NCBI GenBank assembly: GCA_964247055.1 | Contig: OZ176054.1 | Location: 930,001 to 994,000 of the forward strand | Direction of reading: 5' to 3' | Length of the DNA stretch: 64,000 nucleotides | Source: Paragordius varius | Lineage: Eukaryota; Nematomorpha | In this document: positions 10,499 to 23,684 of the stretch, in pieces | Layout: each line of letters begins with the position of its first letter | Position numbering within the stretch: the stretch's first letter is position 1 | Notes under the pieces: model-generated | Told to the model about the DNA's origin: nothing | The model's database searches: none | What the model saw: only the letters and a program-made list of their open reading frames with translations | Made by a program: the position numbers and the translations under genes

Positions 10499-11868
10499 CT
10501 TTAAAAATTAATGTATAGAACTAGTCGCGTTAAACTTTGTCCTAAAAATTCGTATATTGATCACCGGTGAACAAAATTATTTTTTATACATTCTCTTAGT
10601 AAGACTACAACAAAATATAGAGATAGTTTGACAAACTCTTTCATATCCGATTTTTACAACGATACTTTAAAAATTCATGTATAAAACTAGTCGCATCAAT
10701 ACTCAAGTTAAACTTTGTCCTTACAAATCGGATATTGGTCGCCGGTGAACAAAACTATTTTTTATACATTCTCTTAGTAAGACTACATCAAAATATAGAG
10801 AGAGTTTGACAAACTCTTTCATATCCGATTTTTACAACGATACTTTAAAAATCAATGTATAAAACTAGTCGCGTTAAACTTTGTCCTAAAAATTGGGATA
10901 TTGATTACCGGTGAACAAAATTATTTTTTATACATTCTCTTAGTAAGACTACAATAAAGTATAGAGATAGTTTGACAAACTCTTTCATATCCGATTTTTA
11001 CAACGATACTTTAAATTAATGTATAAAACTAGTCGCATCAATACTCAAGTTAATCTTTGTCCTTAAAAATCGGATATTGGTCACCGGTGAACAAAACTAT
11101 TTTTTATACATTCTCTTATTAAGACTACATCAAAATATAGAGATAGTTTGACAAACTCTTTCATATCCGATTTTTACAACGATACTTTAAATAATGTATA
11201 GAACTAGTCGCGTTAAACTTTGTCCTAAAAATTCGTATATTGATCACCGGTGAACAAAATTATTTTTTATACATTCTCTTAGTAAGACTACAATAAAGTA
11301 TAGAGATAGTTTGACAAACTCTTTCATCCGATTTTTACAACGATACTTTAAAAATTAATGTATAAAACTAGTCGCATCAATACTCAAGTTAAACTTTGTC
11401 CTTAAAAATCGGATATTGGTCACCGGTGAACAAAACTATTTTTTATACATTCTCTTAGTAAGACTACATCAAAATATAGAGATAGTTTATCAAACTCTTT
11501 CATATCCGATTTTTACAACGATACTTTAAAAATTTATGTATAGAACTAGTCGCGTTAAACTTTGTCCTAAAAATTCGTATATTGATCACCGGTGAACAAA
11601 ATTATTTTTTATACATTCTCTTAGTAAGACTACAACAAAATATAGAGATAGTTTGACAAACTCTTTCATATCCGATTTTTACAACGATACTTTAAAAATT
11701 AATGTATAAAACTAGTCGCATCAATACTCAAGTTAAACTTTGTCCTTAAAAATCGGATATTGGTCGCCGGTGAACAAAACTATTTTTTACAACATTCTCT
11801 TAGTAGGACTACATCAAAATATAGAGATAGTTTGACAAACTCTTTCATATCCGATTTTTACAACGATA
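10499..11868 (+). repeat. 8-monomer segment, copy 3 of 3 (1370 bp)
   Basis: Same order as 6716-8087, 3783 bp further on, with a few private changes (CCTTACAAATC, AGAGAGAGTTTG, CTTTAAATAATG). Its final L switches at TTTTTTACAACATTC into the sequence found at about 2990, so the segment end is chimeric. Confidence 0.9.
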
Positions 11869-12553
11869 CTTTAAAAATTTATATTAAACTAGTCGCATCA
11901 ATACTCAAGTTAAACTTTGTCCTTAAAAATCGGATATTGGTCACCGGTGAACAAAACTATTTTTTATACATTCTCTTAGTAAGACTATATCAAAATATAG
12001 AGATAGTTTGACAAACTCTTTCATATCCGATTTTTACAACGATACTTTAAAAATTAATGTATAGAACTAGTCGCGTTAAACTTTGTGCTAAAAATTCGTA
12101 TAGTGATCACCGGTGAACAAAATTATTTTTTATACATTCTCTTAGAAAGACTACAACAAAATATAGAGATAGTTTGACAAACTCTTTCATATCCGATTTT
12201 TACAACGATACTTTAAAATTAATGTATAAAACTAGTCGCATCAATACTCAAGTTAAACTTTGTCCTTAAAAATCGGATATTGGTAACCGGTGAACAAAAC
12301 TATTTTTTAAACATTCTCTTAGTAAGACTACATCAAAATATAGAGATAGTTTGACAAACTGATTCATATCCGATTTTTACAACGATACTTTAAAAATTAA
12401 TGTATAGAACTAGTCGCGTTATACTTTGTCCTAAAAATTCGTATATTGATCACCGGTGAACAAAATTATTTTTTATACATTATCTTAGTAAGACTACAAC
12501 AAAATATAGAGATAGTTTGACAAACTCTTTCATATCCGATTTTTACAACGATA
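11690..12553 (+). repeat. Segmental duplicate of 2922-3783
   Basis: From the TTTTTTACAAC junction onward the order L, L (TTTATATTAAAC), S-tatagtg, L with GGTAACC, S with ATTATCTTAG matches the segment about 8770 bp upstream, including the rare GGTAACC and TTTATATTAAAC changes. Private changes include GTGCTAAAAATTC and AACTGATTCATATC. Confidence 0.88.
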
Positions 12554-13755
12554 CTTTAAAAATTAATGTATAAAACTAGTCCCATCAATACTCAAGTTTA
12601 ACTTTGTCCTTAAAAATCGGATATTGGTCGCCGGTGAACAAAACTATTTTTTATACATTCTCTTAGTAAGACTACATCAAAATATAGAGATAGTTTGACA
12701 AACTCTTTCATATCCGATTTTTACAACGATACTTTAAAAATTAATGTATAGAACTAGTCGCGTTAAACTTTGTCCAAAAAATTCGGATATTGGTCACCGG
12801 TGAACAAAACTATTTTTTATACGTTCTCTTAGTAAGACTACATCAAAATATAGAGATAGTTTGACAAACTCTTTCATATCCGATTTTTACAACGATATTT
12901 TAAAAATTAATGTATAAAACTAGTCGCATCAATACTCAAGTTTTTGTCCTTAAAAATCGGATATTGGTCAACGGTGAACAAAATTATTATACATTCTCTT
13001 AGTAAGACTACATCAAAATATAGAGATAGTTTGACAAACTCTTTCATATCCGATTTTTACAACGATACTTTAAAAATTAATGTATAAAACTAGTCGCGTT
13101 AAACTTTGTCCTAAAAATTCGGATATTGATCACCGGTGAACAAAATTATTTTTTATACATTTTCTTAGTAAGACTACAACAAAATATAGAGATAGTTGAA
13201 CAAACTCTTTCATATCCGATTTTTACAACGATACTTTAAATATTAATGTATAAAACTAGTCGCATCAATACTCAAGTTAAACTTTGTCCTTAAAAATCGG
13301 ATATTGGTCGCCGGTGAACAAAACTATTTTTTATACGTTCTCTTAGTAAGACTACATGAAAATATAGAGATAGTTTGACAAACTCTTTCATATCCGATTT
13401 TTACAACGATACTTTAAAAATTAATGTATAAAACTAGTCGCGTTAAACTTTGTCCTAAAAATTGGGATATTGATCACCGGTGAACAAAATTATTTTTTAT
13501 ACATTATCTTAGTAAGACTACAACAAAATATAGAGATAGTTTGACAAACTCTTTCATATCCGATTTTTACAACGATACTTTAAAAATTAATGTATAAAAC
13601 TAGTCCCATCAATACTCAAGTTTAACTTTGTCCTTAAAAATCGGATATTGGTCACCGGTGAACAAAATTATTTTTTATACATTCTCTTATTAAGACTACA
13701 TCAAAATATAGAGATAGTTTGACAAACTCTTTCATATCCGATTTTTACAACGATA
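12554..13755 (+). repeat. Mosaic region
   Basis: Lccc with GGTCGCC, an S-to-L chimera at 12732 (GCGTTAAAC then TTCGGATATTGGTCACC), V5-like unit with a short AAATTATTATAC at 12898, S-gttgaac, L (TATACGTTC), S with ATTATCTTAG, Lccc. The order V5-like, S-gttgaac, L, S parallels 2238-2921. Confidence 0.84.
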
Positions 13756-16667
13756 CTTTTAAAATTAATATATTAAACTAGTCGCATCAATACTCAAGTT
13801 AAACTTTGTCCTTAAAAATCGGATATTGGTCACCGGTGAACAAAACTATTTTTTATACATTCTCTTAGTAAGACTACATCAAAATATAGAGATAGTTTGA
13901 CAAACTCTTTCATATCCGATTTTTACAACGATACTTTAAAAATTAATGTATAGAACTAGTCGCGTTAAACTTTGTCCTAAAAATTCGTATTGATCACCGG
14001 TGAACAAAATTATTTTTTATACATTCTCTTAGTAAGACTACAACAAAATATAGAGATAGTTTGACAAACTCTTTCATATCCGATTTTTACAACGATACTT
14101 TAAAATTAATGTATAAAACTAGTCGCATCAATACTCAAGTTAAACTTTGTCCTTAAAAATCGGATATTGGTCACCGGTGAACAAAACTATTTTTTATACA
14201 TTCTCTTAGTAAGACTACATCAAAATATAGAGATAGTTTGACAAACTCTTTCATATCCGATTTTTACAACGATACTTTAAAAATTAATGTATAGAACTAG
14301 TCGCGTTATACTTTGTCCTAAAAATTCATATTGATCACCGGTGAACAAAATTATTTTTTATACATTCTCTTAGTAAGACTACAACAAAATATAGAGATAG
14401 TTTGACAAACTCTTTCATATCCGATTTTTACAACGATAGTTTAAAAATTCATGTATAAAACTAGTCGCATCAATAATCAAGTTAAACTTGTCCTTAAAAA
14501 TCGGATATTGGTCGCCGGTGAACAAAACTATTTTTTATACGTTCTCTTAGTAAGACTACATCAAAATATAGAGATAGTTTGACAAACTCTTTCATATCCG
14601 ATTTTTACAACGATACTTTAAAAATTAATGTATAGAACTAGTCAAACTTTGTCCTAAAAATTCGTATATTGATCACCGGTGAACAAAACTATTTTTTATA
14701 CATTCTCTTAGTAAGACTACATCAAAATATAGAGATAGTTTGACAAACTCTTTCATATCCGATTTTTACAACGATACTTTAAAAATCAATGTATAAAACT
14801 AGTCGCGTTAAACTTTGTCCTAAAAATTGGGATATTGATTACCGGTGAACAAAATTATTTTTTATACATTCTCTTAGTAAGACTACAATAAAGTATAGAG
14901 ATAGTTTGACAAACTCTTTCATATCCGATTTTTACAACGATACTTTAAATTAATGTATAATACTAGTCGCATCAATACTCAAGTTAATCTTTGTCCTTAA
15001 AAATCGGATATTGGTCACCGGTGAACAAAATTATTTTTTATACATCCTCTTATTAAGACTACATCAAAATATAGAGATAGTTTGACAAACTCTTTCATAT
15101 CCGATTTTTACAACGATACTTTAAAAATTAATGTATAGAACTAGTCGCGTTAAACTTTGTCCTAAAAATTCGTATAGTGATCACCGGTGAACAAAATTAT
15201 TTTTTATACATTCTCTTAGTAAGACTACAACAAAATATAGAGATAGTTTGACAAACTCTTTCATATCCGATTTTTACAACGATACTTTAAAATTAATGTA
15301 TAAAACTAGTCGCATCAATACTCAAGTTAAACTTTGTCCTTAAAAATCGGATATTGGTAACCGGTGAACAAAACTATTTTTTATACATTCTCTTAGTAAG
15401 ACTACATCAAAATATAGAGATAGTTTGACAAACTCTTTCATATCCGATTTTTACAACGATACTTTAAAAATTAATGTATAGAACTAGTCGCGTTATACTT
15501 TGTCCTAAAAATTCGTATATTGATCACCGGTGAACAAAATTATTTTTTATACATTATCTTAGTAAGACTACAACAAAATATAGAGATAGTTTGACAAACT
15601 CTTTCATATCCGATTTTTACAACGATACTTTAAAAATTAATGTATAAAACTAGTCCCATCAATACTCAAGTTTAACTTTGTCCTTAAAAATCGGATATTG
15701 GTCACCGGTGAACAAAATTATTTTTTATACATTCTCTTATTAAGACTACATCAAAATATAGAGATAGTTTGACAAACTCTTTCATATCCGATTTTTACAA
15801 CGATACTTTTAAAATTAATATATTAAACTAGTCGCATCAATACTCAAGTTAAACTTTGTCCTTAAAAATCGGATATTGGTCACCGGTGAACAAAACTATT
15901 TTTTATACATTCTCTTAGTAAGACTACATCAAAATATAGAGATAGTTTGACAAACTCTTTCATATCCGATTTTTACAACGATACTTTAAAAATTAATGTA
16001 TAGAACTAGTCGCGTTAAACTTTGTCCTAAAAATTCGTATAGTGATCACCGGTGAACAAAATTATTTTTTATACATTCTCTTAGTAAGACTACAACAAAA
16101 TATAGAGATAGTTTGACAAACTCTTTCATATCCGATTTTTACAACGATACTTTAAAATTAATGTATAAAACTAGTCGCATCAATACTCAAGTTAAACTTT
16201 GTCCTTAAAAATCGGATATTGGTCACCGGTGAACAAAACTATTTTTTATACATTCTCTTAGTAAGACTACATCAAAATATAGAGATAGTTTGACAAACTC
16301 TTTCATATCCGATTTTTACAACGATACTTTAAAAATTAATGTATAGAACTAGTCGCGTTATACTTTGTCCTAAGAATTCATATTGATCACAGGTGAACAA
16401 AATTATTTTTTATACATTCTCTTAGTAAGACTACAACAAAATATAGAGATAGTTTGACAAACTCTTTCATATCCGATTTTTACAACGATACTTTAAAAAT
16501 TCATGTATAAAACTAGTCGCATCAATACTCAAGTTAAACTTGTCCTTAAAAATCGGATATTGGTCGCCGGTGAACAAAACTATTTTTTATACGTTCTCTT
16601 AGTAAGACTACATCAAAATATAGAGATAGTTTGACAAACTCTTTCATATCCGATTTTTACAACGATA

Positions 16668-16845
16668 CTTTAAAAATTAATGTATAGAACTAGTCGCATC
16701 AATACTCAAGTAAAACTTTATCCTTAAAAATCGGATATTGGTTGCCGGTAAAGAAAATTATTTTTTATACATTCTCTTAGTAAGACTACATCAAAATATA
16801 GAGATAGTTTGACAAACTCTTTCATATCCGATTTTTACAACGATA
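16668..16845 (+). repeat. Hybrid V6-like monomer in the 16-23 kb zone
   Basis: Starts like S (TATAGAACTAGTCGC) but contains the L block, AAGTAAAACTTTATCC and GGTTGCCGGTAAAG as in V6, then returns to ordinary TTTTTTATACATTCTC. It looks like the middle of a V6 unit inside ordinary flanks. Further copies at 18213, 19230, 19408 and 23347; two are adjacent at 19230-19585, a local single-monomer duplication. Confidence 0.82.
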
Positions 16846-17006
16846 CTTTAAAAATTAATGTATAGAACTAGTCAAACTTTGTCCTAAAAATTCGTATATT
16901 GATCACCGGTGAACAAAACTATTTTTTATACATTCTCTTAGTAAGACTACATCAAAATATAGAGATAGTTTGACAAACTCTTTTATATCCGATTTTTACA
17001 ACGATA
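16846..17006 (+). repeat. S' monomer exemplar (short proximal segment)
   Basis: Reads TATAGAACTAGTCAAACTTTG, so five bases more than in S are missing after ACTAGTC. Copies begin at 14616, 16846, 18391, 19586 and 23524. The distal half is L-like (AAAACTATT, ACATC) in the first three and S-like in the last two, so the short proximal end has been joined to two different distal halves. Confidence 0.85.
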
Positions 17007-19746
17007 CTTTAAAAATCAATGTATAGAACTAGTCGCGTTATACTTTGTCCTAAAAATTCGTATATTGATCACCGGTGAACAAAATTATTTTTTATACATT
17101 ATCTTAGTAAGACTACAACAAAATATAGAGATAGTTTGACAAACTCTTTCATATCCGATTTTTACAACGATACTTTAAAAATTAATGTATAAAACTAGTC
17201 CCATCAATACTCAAGTTTAACTTTGTCCTTAAAAATCGGATATTGGTCACCGGTGAACAAAATTATTTTTTATACATTCTCTTATTAAGACTACATCAAA
17301 ATATAGAGATAGTTTGACAAACTCTTTCATATCCGATTTTTACAACGATACTTTTAAAATTAATATATTAAACTAGTCGCATCAATACTCAAGTTAAACT
17401 TTGTCCTTAAAAATCGGATATTGGTCACCGGTGAACAAAACTATTTTTTATACATTCTCTTAGTAAGACTACATCAAAATATAGAGATAGTTTGACAAAC
17501 TCTTTCATATCCGATTTTTACAACGATACTTTAAAAATTAATGTATAGAACTAGTCGCGTTAAACTTTGTCCTAAAATTTCGTATAGTGATCACCGGTGA
17601 ACAAAATTATTTTTTATACATTCTCTTAGTAAGACTACAACAAAATATAGAGATAGTTTGACAAACTCTTTCATATCCGATTTTTACAACGATACTTTAA
17701 AATTAATGTATAAAACTAGTCGCATCAATACTCAAGTTAAACTTTGTCCTTAAAAATCGGATATTGGTCACCGGTGAACAAAACTATTTTTTATACATTC
17801 TCTTAGTAAGACTACATCAAAATATAGAGATAGTTTGACAAACTCTTTCATATCCGATTTTTACAACGATACTTTAAAAATTAATGTATAGAACTAGTCG
17901 CGTTATACTTTGTCCTAAAAATTCATATTGATCACCGGTGAACAAAATTATTTTTTATACATTCTCTTAGTAAGACTACAACAAAATATAGAGATAGTTT
18001 GACAAACTCTTTCATATCCGATTTTTACAACGATACTTTAAAAATTCATGTATAAAACTAGTCGCATCAATACTCAAGTTAAACTTGTCCTTAAAAATCG
18101 GATATTTATCGCCGGTGAACAAAACTATTTTTTATACGTTTTCTTAGTAAGACTACATCAAAATATAGAGATAGTTTGACAAACTCTTTCATATCCGATT
18201 TTTACAACGATACTTTAAAAATTAATGTATAGAACTAGTCGCATCAATACTCAAGTAAAACTTTATCCTTAAAAATCGGATATTGGTTGCCGGTAAAGAA
18301 AATTATTTTTTATACATTCTCTTAGTAAGACTACATCAAAATATAGAGATAGTTTGACAAACTCTTTCATATCCGATTTTTACAACGATACTTTAAAAAT
18401 TAATGTATAGAACTAGTCAAACTTTGTCCTAAAAATTCGTATATTGATCACCGGTGAACAAAACTATTTTTTATACATTCTCTTAGTAAGACTACATCAA
18501 AATATAGAGATAGTTTGACAAACTCTTTCATATCCGATTTTTACAACGATATTTTAAAAATCAATGTATAAAACTAGAAACTTTGTCCTAAAAATTGGGA
18601 TATTGATTACCGGTGAACAAAATTATTTTTTATACATTCTCTTAGTAAGACTACAATAAAGTATAGAGATAGTTTGACAAACTCTTTCATATCCGATTTT
18701 TACAACGATACTTTAAATTAATGTATAAAACTAGTCGCATCAATACTCAAGTTAATCTTTGTCCTTAAAAATCGGATATTGGTCACCGGTGAACAAAATT
18801 ATTTTTTATACATTCTCTTATTAAGACTACATCAAAATATAGAGATAGTTTGACAAACTCTTTCATATCCGATTTTTACAACGATACTTTAAAAATTAAT
18901 GTATAGAACTAGTCGCGTTAAACTTTGTCCTAAAAATTCGTATAGTGATCACCGGTGAACAAAATTATTTTTTATACATTCTCTTAGTAAGACTACAACA
19001 AAATATAGAGATAGTTTGACAAACTCTTTCATATCCGATTTTTACAACGATACTTTAAAATTAATGTATAAAACTAGTCGCATCAATACTCAAGTTAAAC
19101 TTTGTCCTTAAAAATCGGATATTGGTCACCGGTGAACAAAACTATTTTTTATACATTCTCTTAGTAAGACTACATCAAAATATAGAGATAGTTTGACAAA
19201 CTCTTTCATATCCGATTTTTACAACGATACTTTAAAAATTAATGTATAGAACTAGTCGCATCAATACTCAAGTAAAACTTTATCCTTAAAAATCGGATAT
19301 TGGTTGCCGGTAAAGAAAATTATTTTTTATACATTCTCTTAGTAAGACTACATCAAAATATAGAGATAGTTTGACAAACTCTTTAATATCCGATTTTTAC
19401 AACGATACTTTAAAAATTAATGTATAGAACTAGTCGCATCAATACTCAAGTAAAACTTTATCCTTAAAAATCGGATATTGGTTGCCGGTAAAGAAAATTA
19501 TTTTTTATACATTCTCTTAGTAAGACTACATCAAAATATAGAGATAGTTTGACAAACTCTTTCATATCCGATTTTTACAACGATACTTTAAAAATTAATG
19601 TATAGAACTAGTCAAACTTTGTCCTAAAAATTCGTATATTGATCACCGGTGAACAAAATTATTTTTTATACATTCTCTTAGTAAGACTACAACAAAATAT
19701 AAAGATAGTTTGACAAACTCTTTCATATCCGATTTTTACAACGATA

Positions 19747-21296
19747 CTTTAAAAATTCATGTATAAAACTAGTCGCATCAATACTCAAGTTAAACTTTGT
19801 CCTTAAAAATCGGATATTGGTCGCCGGTGAACAAAACTATTTTTTATACATTCTCTTAGTAAGACTACATCAAAATATAGAGATAGTTTGACAAACTCTT
19901 TCATATCCGATTTTTACAACGATACTTTAAAAATCAATGTATAAAACTAGTCGCGTTAAACTTTGTCCTAAAAATTGGGATATTGATTACCGGTGAACAA
20001 AATTATTTTTTATACATTCTCTTAGTAAGACTACAATAAAGTATACAGATAGTTTGACAAACTCTTTCATATCCGATTTTTACAACGATACTTTAAATTA
20101 ATGTATAAAACTAGTCGCATCAATACTCAAGTTAATCTTTGTCCTTAAAAATCGGATATTGGTCACCGGTGAACAAAATTATTTTTTATACATTCTCTTA
20201 TTAAGACTACATCAAAATATAGAGATAGTTTGACAAACTCTTTCATATCCGATTTTTACAACGATACTTTAAAAATTAATGTATAGAACTAGTCGCGTTA
20301 AACTTTGTCCTAAAAATTCGTATATTGATCACCGGTGAACAAAATTATTTTTTATACAATCTCTTAGTAAGACTACAATAAAGTATAGAGATAGTTTGAC
20401 AAACTCTTTCATCCGATTTTTACAACGATACTTTAAAAATTAATGTATAAAACTAGTCGCATCAATACTCAAGTTAAACTTTGTCCTTAAAAATCGGATA
20501 TTGGTCACCGGTGAACAAAACTATTTTTTATACATTCTCTTAGTAAGACTACATCAAAATATAGAGATAGTTTGACAAACTCTTTCATATCCGATTTTTA
20601 CAACGATACTTTAAAAATTAATGTATAGAACTAGTCGCGTTAAACTTTGTCCTAAAAATTCGTATATTGATCACCGGTGAACAAAATTATTTTTTATACA
20701 TTCTCTTAGTAAGACTACAACAAAATATAGAGATAGTTTGACAAACTCTTTCATATCCGATTTTTACAACGATACTTTAAAAATTAATGTATAAAACTAG
20801 TCCCATCAATACTCAAGTTTAACTTTGTCCTTAAAAATCGGATATTGGTCACCGGTGAACAAAATTATTTTTTATACATTCTCTTATTAAGACTACATCA
20901 AAATATAGAGATAGTTTGACAAACTCTTTCATATCCGATTTTTACAACGATACTTTTAAAATTAATATATTAAACTAGTCGCATCAATACTCAAGTTAAA
21001 CTTTGTCCTTAATAATCGGATATTGGTCACCGGTGAACAAAACTATTTTTTATACATTCTCTTAGTAAGACTACATCAAAATATAGAGATAGTTTGACAA
21101 ACTCTTTCATATCCGATTTTTACAACGATACTTTAAAAATTAATGTATAGAACTAGTCGCGTTAAACTTTGTCCTAAAAATTCGTATATTGATCACCGGT
21201 GAACAAAATTATTTTTTATACATTCTCTTAGTAAGACTACAACAAAATATAGAGATAGTTTGACAAACTCTTTCATATCCGATTTTTACAACGATA
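19747..21296 (+). repeat. 9-mer HOR copy (1550 bp)
   Basis: Lttcatg, S-tcaatg, Lttaatc, S with TTTCATCCG, L, S, Lccc, V2, S. Unit lengths 178, 166, 176, 164, 178, 166, 178, 178 and 166 add to 1550. A second copy begins at 21297 and is interrupted after four units; another full copy lies at 23685-25231. Confidence 0.9.
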
Positions 21297-23684
21297 CTTT
21301 AAAAATTCATGTATAAAACTAGTCGCATCAATACTCAAGTTAAACTTTGTCCTTAAAAATCGGATATTGGTCGCCGGTGAACAAAACTATTTTTTATACA
21401 TTCTCTTAGTAAGACTACATCAAAATATAGAGATAGTTTGACAAACTCTTTCATATCCGATTTTTACAACGATACTTTAAAAATCAATGTATAAAACTAG
21501 TCGCGTTAAACTTTGTCCTAAAAATTGGGATATTGATTACCGGTGAACAAAATTATTTTTTATACATTCTCTTAGTAAGACTACAATAAAGTATAGAGAT
21601 AGTTTGACAAACTCTTTCATATCCGATTTTTACAACGATACTTTAAATTAATGTATAAAACTAGTCGCATCAATACTCAAGTTAATCTTTGTCCTTAAAA
21701 ATCGGATATTGGTCACCGGTGAACAAAATTATTTTTTATACATTCTCTTATTAAGACTACATCAAAATATAGAGATAGTTTGACAAACTCTTTCATATCC
21801 GATTTTTACAACGATACTTTAAAAATTAATGTATAGAACTAGTCGCGTTAAACTTTGTCCTAAAAATTCGTATATTGATCACCGGTGAACAAAATTATTT
21901 TTTATACATTCTCTTAGTAAGACTACAATAAAGTATAGAGATAGTTTGACAAACTCTTTCATCCGATTTTTACAACGATACTTTAAAAATTAATGTATAG
22001 AACTAGTCGCGTTATACTTTGTCCTAAAAATTCATATTGATCACCGGTGAACAAAATTATTTTTTATACATTCTCTTAGTAAGACTACAACAAAATATAG
22101 AGATAGTTTGACAAACTCTTTCATATCCGATTTTTACAACGATACTTTAAAAATTCATGTATAAAACTAGTCGCATCAATACTCAAGTTAAACTTGTCCT
22201 TAAAAATCGGATATTGGTCGCCGGTGAACAAAACTATTTTTTATACGTTCTCTTAGTAAGACTACATCAAAATATAGAGATAGTTTGACAAACTCTTTCA
22301 TATCCGATTTTTACAACGATACTTTAAAAATTAATGTATAGAACTAGTCGCGTTATACTTTGTCCTAAAAATTCATATTGATCACCGGTGAACAAAATTA
22401 TTTTTTATACATTCTCTTAGTAAGACTACAACAAAATATAGAGATAGTTTGACAAACTCTTTCATATCCGATTTTTACAACGATACTTTAAAAATTCATG
22501 TATAAAACTAGTCGCATCAATACTCAAGTTAAACTTTGTCCTTAAAAATCGGATATTGGTCGCCGGTGAACAAAACTATTTTTTATACATTCTCTTAGTA
22601 AGACTACATCAAAATATAGAGATAGTTTGACAAACTCTTTCATATCCGATTTTTACAACGATACTTTAAAAATCAATGTATAAAACTAGTCGCGTTAAAC
22701 TTTGTCCTAAAAATTGGGATATTGATTACCGGTGAACAAAATTATTTTTTATACATTCTCTTAGTAAGACTACAATAAAGTATAGAGATAGTTTGACAAA
22801 CTCTTTCATATCCGATTTTTACAACGATACTTTAAATTAATGTATAAAACTAGTCGCATCAATACTCAAGTTAAACTTTGTCCTTAAAAATCGGATATTG
22901 GTCACCGGTGAACAAAACTATTTTTTATACATTCTCTTAGTAAGACTACATCAAAATATAGAGATAGTTTGACAAACTCTTTCATATCCGATTTTTACAA
23001 CGATACTTTAAAAATTAATGTATAGAACTAGTCGCGTTATACTTTGTCCTAAAAATTCATATTGATCACCGGTGAACAAAATTATTTTTTATACATTCTC
23101 TTAGTAAGACTACAACAAAATATAGAGATAGTTTGACAAACTCTTTCATATCCGATTTTTACAACGATACTTTAAAAATTCATGTATAAAACTAGTCGCA
23201 TCAATACTCAAGTTAAACTTGTCCTTAAAAATCGGATATTGGTCGCCGGTGAACAAAACTATTTTTTATACGTTCTCTTAGTAAGACTACATCAAAATAT
23301 AGAGATAGTTTGACAAACTCTTTCATATCCGATTTTTACAACGATACTTTAAAAATTAATGTATAGAACTAGTCGCATCAATACTCAAGTAAAACTTTAT
23401 CCTTAAAAATCGGATATTGGTTGCCGGTAAAGAAAATTATTTTTTATACATTCTCTTAGTAAGACTACATCAAAATATAGAGATAGAAGACAAACTCTTT
23501 CATATCCGATTTTTACAACGATACTTTAAAAATTAATGTATAGAACTAGTCAAACTTTGTCCTAAAAATTCGTATATTGATCACCGGTGAACAAAATTAT
23601 TTTTTATACATTCTCTTAGTAAGACTACAACAAAATATAAAGATAGTTTGACAAACTCTTTCATATCCGATTTTTACAACGATA
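21297..23684 (+). repeat. Interrupted 9-mer with S-ttcatattg intrusion
   Basis: Four units of the 9-mer (21297-21980), then S-ttcatattg / Lttcatg pairs at 21981 and 22322, S-tcaatg, an L, a third S-ttcatattg / Lttcatg pair at 23006, a V6-like hybrid with a small deletion (AGATAGAAGACAAAC, breaking AGTTTGACAAACT) and S'. The intruding units match the 13756-19746 zone. Confidence 0.85.
22322..22485 (+). repeat. S-ttcatattg monomer exemplar (164 bp)
   Basis: S-class unit with GCGTTATACTTTG and AAAAATTCATATTGATCACC, two bases shorter than normal S at the degenerate right arm. Found from 14275 to 23006 and again from 48061 to 58438, usually before the AAACTTGTCC form of Lttcatg. In the second zone most copies carry either CAATATATAGAGATAGATTG or CTCTTTGTAAG, two sublineages within one HOR. 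Confidence 0.87.

Larger units (their letters stand above)
13756..19746 (+). repeat. 9- and 12-mer HOR zone with S-ttcatattg and V6-like hybrids
   Basis: V2 sets the phase at 13756, 15806 and 17351, giving periods of 2050 bp (12 monomers) and 1545 bp (9 monomers). Shared core: V2, S-tatagtg (or GTATTGATC form), L, S-ttcatattg, Lttcatg (AAACTTG), V6-like hybrid or S', S-tcaatg. The 12-mer also holds S-tatagtg, L with GGTAACC and S with ATTATCTTAG (15119-15627), as at 3275-3783. After 17351 the order decays, with a V6-like tandem pair at 19230-19585. Confidence 0.85.

Noticed and set aside
11760-12011. Open reading frame of 83 codons, nearly the same protein as at 2990
   Set aside because: The similarity comes from the segmental duplication of satellite units, not from selection on a protein. 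It would be the same for any frame in duplicated DNA.
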